Assembly: GCA_025450575.1 (NCBI GenBank)
Contig: JANWHE010000007.1
Location: 1-41,294 of the forward strand
Source: Candidatus Saccharimonadales bacterium
GTDB lineage: Bacteria > Patescibacteriota > Saccharimonadia > Saccharimonadales > UBA10212
DNA: 41,294 bases
Direction: 5' to 3'
Part shown: positions 34,579-41,294 of the stretch, piece by piece
Position numbering within the stretch: position 1 is the stretch's first letter
How the letters are laid out: the number at the start of each line of letters is the position of its first letter
Position numbers and translations under genes: made by a program
Notes under the pieces: generated by a model
What the model was told of the DNA's origin: nothing
Seen by the model: only the letters and a program-made list of their open reading frames with translations
Databases searched by the model: none

Positions 34579-36513
34579 CTGAAAGGTATTTTTATTGCTT
34601 TGGAAGGTTCGGAAGGCTCCGGCGTGGCCGCTCAGCTTGGCCTGCTGGCCGAACGGCTTAAAGCCGTCGGCTATGAAGTGGCCGTCTACTCTTTCCCCAG
34701 ATACCAGGCCGGCTCCAGCCACTTTATAAAAGAATATTTAAACGGCGGCTACGGTCCGTCCGACGAAATAAGCCCTTATACGGCTACTCTATTTTACGCT
34801 TTGGATAGGTATGAAGCGTCAAAAGCCATCAACCGGGACCTTAGCGACGGCAAAATCGTACTGGCCAACAATTATGCCGGGGCGAATATGGCGCTGCAGG
34901 GCGCTAAGTTCGGCGATCCGGTCGAACAAAGAGGGTTTTTCGTCTGGAACGATAATTTAGAGTATGAACTTCTTAAATTGCCGCGCCCCGACACCAACAT
35001 GTTTTTACGAGTGCCCGCTGCGGTGTCGCGTGAGCTCGTAGAAAAAAGCGATGGGGCTAGTTCCGTCGAACAGCTTAAAAAGTCGGTAACGACTTATGAT
35101 CTTTTGTGCCGGCTGTTCCCTAAGGATTTCAAAGCCATAGACTGCGTCAAAAGCGGCCAGCTGCTGAACATCCCGGATATCAGTAACTTGATATGGGATA
35201 AGATTAAGCCGATACTGCCCGCCGATAAGCCCAAAGCCGGCCGCAGCACCGTAGTGACCCTGGGTGGTGCTGCCCCAAGCACCTCCGAGTTGCCGAAAGA
35301 GTCCGCGCCGGACAAACTAAGAATGCCGTTTAAGTCATCCAGCTTGCTGCTTAGGCTGGAAATCGAAAAGGCCAGTCCCGGCAGTACCGGGCCGAAAGAC
35401 GGCCCGTGGTCTGACGCCGGCTATGAATTTTATACGCCGCGGGAACTGCCTAAAGAGCTCAAGGCAGATTACCGGGATATTATCAGCGGCCTGGCGGACA
35501 AGCAGAGTCGGCTGGTCGAAAAACTGATCGATTACATCGAAAAGCGGCCAGCCGCCAAAAGACCTAATTTAAGCGTTTCTTATCTGGCCGCGCCGGTGAC
35601 ACCGTTAGGCGCGATAGCGCCGTTCGAGGTGGCGCTAGATAAGTCGTCAGTCCTGCCTTTGGTACAGCGCCTGCTGGAGGCTGCCTTGCCGGAAGCCCAA
35701 TGGGCCGCCAAGCAGCTTTACTTAACGGCCCGGCAGGTCTGGCCGGCTGATTTTAAGCAGCCCCTAGAAACCAGCGACGACGTGACGCCTATCGGCAGCA
35801 TCATCGCCAGGCTTGCCCAAGAGAGGCTGTCGTCATCAAACGCCGACCAGCCGGTCAAGCTGCTAGAAGCAGTGCCCAGGCAGGAATTTGACCTTTTAGC
35901 GGAGACTATCTACCCTTTCAGTAATCTGCCGCTCGACGAGATTACAGAAGAAGTGGCCGAGTGGCCTTACCAGCAAAAATATGACAATCTGCGCCGGGCG
36001 GCCTCCCAGCCGGATGTCCTGAGCAAAGTGCATTACAAAATGGACGTTATCTCTGATCAGATAAGCATGATATCGCTGGCTCAAGCGGCCGGGCTTAAGC
36101 ATCTGCAAGCCCAGCCGGTCAGTCCAAGGTATGGTTTTGAAGTACCGCAGATTTTCGAAGACGCCAACCTAGACGATTTATATAACGATTGCTTCGACGG
36201 AAGCCTGCGTCTTTACAGCCTGCTGCAGGCCGCCGGCCAGGAAGAAGCCGCCGGCTACGCGGCTCTTATGGGGCACAAAGTCAGGTGGCAGCTTAATGCC
36301 AGCGCCGCTGGCTTTTACGCCGCTTATAAAGCAGATGATTCACCCAAAAAACTGCTTAGTGCGGTTATCCGAACCGCTGCCGAAGCTCACCCCCTGCTAT
36401 GGGATATGCTAGTAGAGCCGGCTGACGCGAAAAAAGATGTCAGTCGTCCCGCCGTCCAGACCCGCGTCAAACCGGCCCAGCGCCACCGCGGCGGCAAACC
36501 CAAAAAATCCTAA
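34579..36513 (+). CDS. Fusion: thymidylate-kinase-like domain (degenerate P-loop) + ThyX-like region (catalytic motif apparently lost); apparent CTG start
   Basis: LKGIFIALEGSEGSGVAAQLGLLAERL...LFYALDRYEASKAINRDLSDGKIVLANNYAGANMALQG (Tmk-like); EFDLLAETIYPFSNLPLDEI, SPRYGFEVPQIFEDANLDDLYNDCFDGSLRLYSLL, MGHKVRWQLNASAAGFYAAYKADDSPKKLLSAVIRTAAEAHPLLW (ThyX-like). SD AGAAGGAG 8 nt upstream of CTG 34579. Confidence 0.75.
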   Translation: MKGIFIALEGSEGSGVAAQLGLLAERLKAVGYEVAVYSFPRYQAGSSHFIKEYLNGGYGPSDEISPYTATLFYALDRYEASKAINRDLSDGKIVLANNYAGANMALQGAKFGDPVEQRGFFVWNDNLEYELLKLPRPDTNMFLRVPAAVSRELVEKSDGASSVEQLKKSVTTYDLLCRLFPKDFKAIDCVKSGQLLNIPDISNLIWDKIKPILPADKPKAGRSTVVTLGGAAPSTSELPKESAPDKLRMPFKSSSLLLRLEIEKASPGSTGPKDGPWSDAGYEFYTPRELPKELKADYRDIISGLADKQSRLVEKLIDYIEKRPAAKRPNLSVSYLAAPVTPLGAIAPFEVALDKSSVLPLVQRLLEAALPEAQWAAKQLYLTARQVWPADFKQPLETSDDVTPIGSIIARLAQERLSSSNADQPVKLLEAVPRQEFDLLAETIYPFSNLPLDEITEEVAEWPYQQKYDNLRRAASQPDVLSKVHYKMDVISDQISMISLAQAAGLKHLQAQPVSPRYGFEVPQIFEDANLDDLYNDCFDGSLRLYSLLQAAGQEEAAGYAALMGHKVRWQLNASAAGFYAAYKADDSPKKLLSAVIRTAAEAHPLLWDMLVEPADAKKDVSRPAVQTRVKPAQRHRGGKPKKS

Positions 36514-36538
36514 GTTATCAGTCTGGTAAGATAAAAAT

Positions 36539-37093
36539 ATGAGAAAACTGATTATGTGGAATCTGATTACGCTCGATGGGTTTTTCGAGGGTGAAAAGCC
36601 GTGGGATCTTGGTTTCCACGGTCTGGTTTATGACGACGAGCTTGAGGATTTTACAATCAAGCAGCTACAGACGGCCGACGCGGTCATTTATGGCGAGAAT
36701 ACGTATAAAGGCATGGCTGACTATTGGACCGCGCCCGACCAAGCCGCTGATGTTAAGACTGAACCCATCAACACTATGAAAAAATACGTCTGTTCCCCTA
36801 CTTTAGAAACCGCCGACTGGCAAAATACTACGATCATAAAAGACGCCGTGGCCGAGATACCCAAACTGAAGCAGGACGGCGACGGCAATCTGTTTGTTTT
36901 CGGCAGCGCGATTCTATCCGACTCGCTGATGAAGGCGGACCTGTTCGACGAGTACCGCCTATGCGTTGTCCCGGTATTTCTAGGCAAAGGCCGCCGGCTG
37001 TTCAACGACGGCCTGCCATATCAGAAATTAAAGCTCCTAAATTCCCAGCCGCTAAAGTCCGGCGCCATAATCCTTACTTACACTCCGAACTAA
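36539..37093 (+). CDS. Dihydrofolate reductase-like / RibD C-terminal-domain protein
   Basis: MRKLIMWNLITLDGFFEG...AVIYGENTYKGMADYW...LFVFGSAILSDSLMKADLFDEYRLCVVPVFLGKGRRLF. Confidence 0.9.
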   Translation: MRKLIMWNLITLDGFFEGEKPWDLGFHGLVYDDELEDFTIKQLQTADAVIYGENTYKGMADYWTAPDQAADVKTEPINTMKKYVCSPTLETADWQNTTIIKDAVAEIPKLKQDGDGNLFVFGSAILSDSLMKADLFDEYRLCVVPVFLGKGRRLFNDGLPYQKLKLLNSQPLKSGAIILTYTPN

Positions 37094-37659
37094 TGGACTA
37101 CGAAATCGTTGAATTTGCAGATCAGGCGGCTTTTAGGGCTTGGCTGGCTAAGAACGCTAAAAATGTGCCGGGTATCTGGCTGAGGATTTATAAAAAGGAT
37201 TCAGGCGTTGCCACGATCACCTACGCCCAGGCTCTGGACGAGGCTTTATGCTATGGCTGGATAGACGGCCAGAAGAAGGGCTATGACGAACTGTCTTTTC
37301 TGCAGAAATTCACACCACGTCGGCCCAGAAGCATGTGGTCTAAAAGAAATATCGATAATGTGCAGCGTTTGACTGCCGCCGGCTTAATGACAGAGGCCGG
37401 GCTGCAAGAGGTGCGTAATGCCCAGGCCGATGGTCGCTGGGCGGCCGCCTATGATAAGCCGAGCGAAATGCAGGTTCCTAAGTTTTTCCTGGATATGCTG
37501 CAGCAGCATCCCAAGGCCCAGGCATTTTATAAAGAACTGAACAAAGCCAACACCTACGCCATAGCCTGGCGGCTGCAAACCGCCAAAACCGAGGCAGCTC
37601 GTCAAAAACGAGCCGAAAAGCTGATCGCCATGCTAGACGCCGGTCAAAAACTGCATTAA
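37093..37659 (+). CDS. YdeI/OmpD-associated-like family protein
   Basis: FRAWLAKNAKNVPGIWLRIYKKDSGVATITYAQALDEALCYGWIDGQKKGYDELSFLQKFTPRRPRSMWSKRNIDNV. Confidence 0.9.
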   Translation: MDYEIVEFADQAAFRAWLAKNAKNVPGIWLRIYKKDSGVATITYAQALDEALCYGWIDGQKKGYDELSFLQKFTPRRPRSMWSKRNIDNVQRLTAAGLMTEAGLQEVRNAQADGRWAAAYDKPSEMQVPKFFLDMLQQHPKAQAFYKELNKANTYAIAWRLQTAKTEAARQKRAEKLIAMLDAGQKLH

Positions 37660-37676
37660 TACTAATAAATAATGTT

Positions 37677-38303
37677 TCAGAACCGAACCTTAATTCTCCC
37701 GCGGATGTAAGTGTGTTCTTCTGTATATTTATCAATTATCCCTTCAATTTTTTCTATTTCTTCGAGAAGCAAACGCGGCGCAAATATCCCCGCTATTAAT
37801 GCGTCCGGTGGTTTCTGGGTGTTGTAATAGCCCGGGAAAACAAGTGCATCGGGCGATAGGTCTTTTAATAATCCTGATCTGTTTTTGGTTGTTTCTAAAT
37901 ACCATCGCAAGGACTTTGTTTTACTATTAACTGGAATTTTTGGTTTTTCCTTATAATAAAAATACTTCTGCGTGTTCTCCCAATGTTCTCTTAGATTTCT
38001 CAGGTGATGAACTGTATCCCTCAATTCTTGATTGAGTGCGGAACTTATAGCTTTCCTGGCGTTTTTATTAAATCCATTTGAGTCAACTGTCTTGTACCAC
38101 TGGACACCTTCACGCAATATTAAATCCGACATCCGCACATCATCCTTTAACAGTATCGCATTATCATTCTCGCGATCAGTTTCGCTTAACCATGTTTTGA
38201 TGTCTTTCTGTAATACTCGAGCTCTTGTCTTGAATTCTGAATATGCATATTGCTGATCTCTCGACAGACTTAAATACTCATTACGCTCTTCCTCGGGTGT
38301 CAT
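37677..38303 (-). CDS. Hypothetical protein, AT-rich gene, no family recognised
   Basis: 208-aa ORF, charged/helical; codon usage distinctly more AT-rich than neighbours. Confidence 0.7.
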   Translation of the reverse strand: MTPEEERNEYLSLSRDQQYAYSEFKTRARVLQKDIKTWLSETDRENDNAILLKDDVRMSDLILREGVQWYKTVDSNGFNKNARKAISSALNQELRDTVHHLRNLREHWENTQKYFYYKEKPKIPVNSKTKSLRWYLETTKNRSGLLKDLSPDALVFPGYYNTQKPPDALIAGIFAPRLLLEEIEKIEGIIDKYTEEHTYIRGRIKVRF

Positions 38304-38353
38304 GTTGGAATTATACTCTTAGGGGTGAGAGATATTATGATTGCCGCATTCTG

Positions 38354-38382
38354 TTGCTCTAACGTGTAAAATTTGCTAAGAT
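38354..38382 (+). promoter_or_regulatory. Promoter of rplJL leader: TTGCTC-N17-TAAGAT
   Basis: -35 at 38354-38359, -10 at 38377-38382. Confidence 0.55.
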
Positions 38383-38388
38383 AACAGG

Positions 38389-38510
38389 GAACTTGAGCCG
38401 GAGACAGTAGCCGCAACGTAAGTTGCTTAATCCGCTACCTAGGAACAAGAAAGTCTTATAACAGATTTTTGAGTAGCCTTCGGTCCCTAACGGGCCGTTT
38501 TTTATAGCTC
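38389..38510 (+). ncRNA. L10-leader-like autoregulatory RNA with terminal attenuator hairpin
   Basis: gccGGAGACAGTAGccgcaacgtaagttgcttaatcCGCTACctaggaac (L10-leader-like core) followed by CGGTCC-ctaa-CGGGCCG-TTTTTT at 38481-38503. Confidence 0.75.
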
Positions 38511-38556
38511 AAGCAACCTTAACAATTCGGTCGATATCAATTAAGGAGAACAATAT

Positions 38557-39081
38557 ATGGCATTATCGAAAGACAAGAAAGCCGAAGTCGTTAATGAAGT
38601 AACGCAGCTATTGAAAGATTCCAAACTGACGGTCCTGGCCAAGTACCAGGGCACATCGGTTAAATCTATGCAGGAGCTGCGCCGCTCGTCCCGCGACAAC
38701 GGCACCAAAGTAATGGTCGTCAAGAACCGCTTGTTTAAAAAAGCGGCGAGCACTGACGAGCGTTTCAAAGACACCGATCTGGCGCAGATTACGGGCCAGC
38801 TGATTTACGCCTTCAACAGCGAAGATGAAGTCGCCCCGGCCCAAAGTCTGGCGAATTTCGCGAAGAATGAGCCGCAGATCGAGTTCGTAGCCGCCCTAAC
38901 CGCGGAGGGTAAACTTCTGCCGGCCGAGGAGGTCAAAGTCTTGGCCAGCTTGCCAAGCAAGAACGAGCTGATCGCTCAAACGGTCGCAATGCTGCTAAGC
39001 CCGGTTAACGACGTTACTAACGCGTTATCTGGCAACTTGCACGCGCTGCTGGACGGCGTAGAAGCCAAAGCAGCCGCGTAA
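38557..39081 (+). CDS. rplJ: 50S ribosomal protein L10
   Basis: MALSKDKKAEVVNEVTQLLKDSKLTVLAKYQGTSVKSMQELRRSSRDNGTKVMVVKNRLFKKA. Confidence 0.97.
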   Translation: MALSKDKKAEVVNEVTQLLKDSKLTVLAKYQGTSVKSMQELRRSSRDNGTKVMVVKNRLFKKAASTDERFKDTDLAQITGQLIYAFNSEDEVAPAQSLANFAKNEPQIEFVAALTAEGKLLPAEEVKVLASLPSKNELIAQTVAMLLSPVNDVTNALSGNLHALLDGVEAKAAA

Positions 39082-39108
39082 ATCAAACTAATTTAAGGAG
39101 AAAATCAT

Positions 39109-39486
39109 ATGGCAGATGTAAAGAAACTGGCAAAAGACCTTACTGGTCTGACTGTCCTGGAAGTAAATGAACTAAAGAACGTCCTTAAGGACGAATACGG
39201 CATCGAGCCGGCCGCCGCGGCTGTTGCTGTTGCCGGCCCGGCCGGTGGCGGAGACGCCCCAGCCGAGGAAGCTAAGAGTGAATACGACGTCATCTTAAAG
39301 GACGCCGGCGCTCAGAAAGTAGCCGTCATCAAGGCCGTTAAGGACCTGACCGGTCTGGGCCTGGGCGAAGCCAAGGCGATTGTAGATAGCGCACCTAAGG
39401 CCGTGAAAGAAAAAGTCAGTAAAGACGAGGCCGAAGAAGCCAAGAAAACCTTAGAGGACGCCGGCGCCACCGTCGAGCTTTCCTAA
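39109..39486 (+). CDS. rplL: 50S ribosomal protein L7/L12
   Basis: [69 protein letters not shown]. Confidence 0.98.
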   Translation: MADVKKLAKDLTGLTVLEVNELKNVLKDEYGIEPAAAAVAVAGPAGGGDAPAEEAKSEYDVILKDAGAQKVAVIKAVKDLTGLGLGEAKAIVDSAPKAVKEKVSKDEAEEAKKTLEDAGATVELS

Positions 39487-39497
39487 AACGAATGTAG

Positions 39498-39537
39498 AAC
39501 CGCCCCGGGTCGTTACTGGGGCGGTTTTATTTTTTAT
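39498..39537 (+). terminator. Intrinsic terminator after rplL
   Basis: AACCGCCCC-gggtcgttact-GGGGCGGTTttatttttt. Confidence 0.9.
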
Positions 39538-39643
39538 CCACAGGAGTGTCCGCTAGTTTTGACTTGACATTCCTTATATGGTACGTTTGGGATGAATATA
39601 GGCAAACAAATACCTATAGAGAGGTTGAGGGAAACTAAAACAA

Positions 39644-40156
39644 ATGGCAGACATACCAGATAAGCAGATAAAGAGGCTCCGGGCTTTGATAGCCGAGGCC
39701 GAGACAGCTTTGGCGGCCACTAAGGAGTTATTAATCAGCCTGGTCGGCGACGACTCGGTATTGACTGAAAAGGTTAAAGATAAGGCGCTTGGTAAAGTTA
39801 TAGAAGGCGTCTTTGACGGCCAGAATATGGTTGGAAGCGACGGCAAAACCTACCCGGTACCAGCTAACTACGCCAGCAAATCCAAGCTCGTCCAAGGTGA
39901 TATCCTAAAACTGACCATCGCCGATGACGGCGCGTTCATGTATAAGCAGATAGGCCCGATTCCGCGCCGGCAGGTAGTTGGCGTGTTGCAGCAAAAGGAC
40001 GGCCATTACTTCGTGGACGTGGACGGCAAGCAATACCGCGTGCTGCTGGCCAGCGTCACTTACTTCAAGGCCAAGCCCGGCGACCAAGTCAGCGTGAACA
40101 TTCCGGAAGATACGTCGGTAGACGCCGAGTGGGCCGCTTTAGAAGCTGCGCTCTAA
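39644..40156 (+). CDS. Conserved hypothetical with N-terminal coiled coil and beta-rich C-terminal half
   Basis: KRLRALIAEAETALAATKELLISL; FDGQNMVGSDGKTYPVPANYASKSKLVQGDILKLTIADDGAFMYKQIGPIPRRQVVGVL. Confidence 0.8.
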   Translation: MADIPDKQIKRLRALIAEAETALAATKELLISLVGDDSVLTEKVKDKALGKVIEGVFDGQNMVGSDGKTYPVPANYASKSKLVQGDILKLTIADDGAFMYKQIGPIPRRQVVGVLQQKDGHYFVDVDGKQYRVLLASVTYFKAKPGDQVSVNIPEDTSVDAEWAALEAAL

Positions 40157-40228
40157 CGACTTTTACCACAGGAAATCTACAGGCACCAAATCACAACAGA
40201 CCGCTGTTCGTAAGAACGGTATAATTAT

Positions 40229-41294
40229 ATGACCATGGAGCAGGCACTATACCGGAAATACCGTCCTAGGAGTTTTAACGATACGGTCGGCCAAGACCAT
40301 ATTACTAAGACCCTGCAAAAAGCCTTAAAAGTCGGCCGGATTAGCCACGCCTACTTATTTACCGGCCCCAAAGGTGTCGGCAAGACCAGCGTGGCCAGAA
40401 TTTTAGCCCACGAAGTCAATAATCTAGCTTATAAAGACGATTCGATTCACCTAGATATCATTGAGATTGACGCCGCCAGCAACCGCCGGATAGACGAAAT
40501 CCGGGACCTGCGCGACCGGGTGCGCATAGCGCCGACCAGCTCCAAATATAAGGTCTATATCATCGACGAGGTCCATATGCTGACCCGCGAGGCTTTTAAC
40601 GCCCTGCTTAAAACCTTGGAGGAGCCGCCGGCCCACTGCATTTTTATCCTGGCCACCACTGAGGCCCACAAACTGCCCGAGACCATCATCAGCCGCACCC
40701 AGCGCCATGAGTTCAAGCCGGTCAATAAGGTGCAGATGTCAGCCCACCTTGGCGATATCGCTAAGAAGGAAAAAATCGAGATTAGCCGCGAGGCCCTGGA
40801 TCTGCTGGCCGAATACGGCGAAGGCAGCTTCCGCGACAGCATCGGATATTTGGACCAGCTCAGCTCCCAGGGGAAGAAAATCACCGAGGACGATGTCCGC
40901 GAAGTCCTGGGTATGCCGGCCGGCAGAGACGTCGGTAAACTACTGGATGCTATCCGTAAAGGCGACATCCAGGCGGTAGCCGCCAGCCTGACAAGCATCC
41001 AGGGGCAGGGAGCCGGCGCGGCCGAGCTGGCCGCGGCCTTATCTAAAGAGATCCGCGAATCAATCGTAGCCGGGCAGGCCGATGCCGGCGACACGAAATT
41101 ATTAAAAGACTTAGTGGACGTCAAAGCCAGCTCCCGGCCGGCCGAATACCTGGAAATAACCTTATTTGACGCGGCCGCCGGTCGCCAAATCACAAAGGCC
41201 GAGAGTAATGACGCCAGCCCGCAGGCGTCCGTTAAAGAAATCCGGATCAGTACGCCCTCGACAGACCGTAAACATCAACCAGCTAAGCCCCCGG
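40229..41294 (+). CDS. dnaX: DNA polymerase III gamma/tau subunit, 3'-truncated by window end; start could be ATG 40235
   Basis: ALYRKYRPRSFNDTVGQDHITKTLQKALKVGRISHAYLFTGPKGVGKTSVARILAHEVNN...IIEIDAASNRRIDEIRDLRD...VYIIDEVHMLTREAFNALLKTLEEPPAHCIFILATTE; not in the supplied ORF list; TATAAT at 40220-40225. Confidence 0.95.
   Translation, partial: MTMEQALYRKYRPRSFNDTVGQDHITKTLQKALKVGRISHAYLFTGPKGVGKTSVARILAHEVNNLAYKDDSIHLDIIEIDAASNRRIDEIRDLRDRVRIAPTSSKYKVYIIDEVHMLTREAFNALLKTLEEPPAHCIFILATTEAHKLPETIISRTQRHEFKPVNKVQMSAHLGDIAKKEKIEISREALDLLAEYGEGSFRDSIGYLDQLSSQGKKITEDDVREVLGMPAGRDVGKLLDAIRKGDIQAVAASLTSIQGQGAGAAELAAALSKEIRESIVAGQADAGDTKLLKDLVDVKASSRPAEYLEITLFDAAAGRQITKAESNDASPQASVKEIRISTPSTDRKHQPAKPP

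Noticed and set aside
40201-40220. Inverted repeat GTTC-GTAA-GAAC before the dnaX -10 box as an operator
   Set aside because: Only a 4-bp stem; too weak without conservation evidence.
1-41294. Alternative genetic code (UGA = Gly/Trp as in some CPR lineages)
   Set aside because: UGA acts as a normal stop (e.g. the pol III delta'-like gene at 18148 and the P-loop kinase at 27127); no conserved protein reads through UGA.
1-41294. CRISPR array, transposase or prophage
   Set aside because: No regularly spaced repeats, no transposase/integrase motifs, no terminal inverted repeats seen by eye.
40229-41294. Programmed frameshift producing gamma/tau from dnaX
   Set aside because: The gene is cut by the window end before the region where a slippery site would lie; cannot be judged.

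Overview
This window reads as a Patescibacteria/CPR genome segment, most likely Saccharibacteria-like (lineage inferred from gene content, not tested). It starts inside rplB and ends inside dnaX.

- ~1-15.2 kb: an S10-spc-alpha ribosomal superoperon (rplB*-rpsS-rplV-rpsC-rplP-rpmC-rpsQ-rplN-rplX-rplE-rpsN-rpsH-rplF-rplR-rpsE-rplO-secY / infA-rpmJ-rpsM-rpsK-rpsD-rpoA-rplQ-rplM-rpsI). rpmD (L30) is absent. adk and map are replaced by a HAD hydrolase, an orphan 542-aa protein and a small membrane protein.
- 15.2-21.7 kb: trpS, an RluA-family synthase, a DNA pol III delta'-like ATPase, a TPR protein, three tRNAs, a DHH phosphoesterase, a Cys-pair-repeat membrane-anchored protein and rpmG.
- 21.7-26.1 kb: a minus-strand alpha-glucan operon (GT4-GH57-GH15), with a CRP-like palindrome upstream.
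- 26.3-30.3 kb: tRNA-Trp, a P-loop kinase, a YgjP-like metallopeptidase and secE-nusG-rplK-rplA.
- 30.3-37.7 kb: a thymidylate/folate island (thyA, dihydrofolate reductase, HIT, dCMP-deaminase fusion, cytidylyltransferase, a degenerate Tmk-ThyX-like fusion, a RibD_C-like reductase) splitting rplKA from rplJL.
- 38.3-41.3 kb: an L10-leader-like attenuator, rplJ-rplL, a conserved hypothetical and dnaX.

Main second-look items: (i) the Tmk-ThyX-like fusion, with both catalytic motifs apparently lost and an apparent CTG start, inside a thymidylate gene island; (ii) a secreted/anchored protein with seven CX7-12C repeats; (iii) repeated leaderless promoter architecture; (iv) convergent gene pairs sharing overlapping stop codons; (v) an AT-rich 47-codon insertion in trpS; (vi) a perfect TGTGA-N6-TCACA site upstream of the glucan operon. 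No CRISPR array, transposon or prophage was seen.
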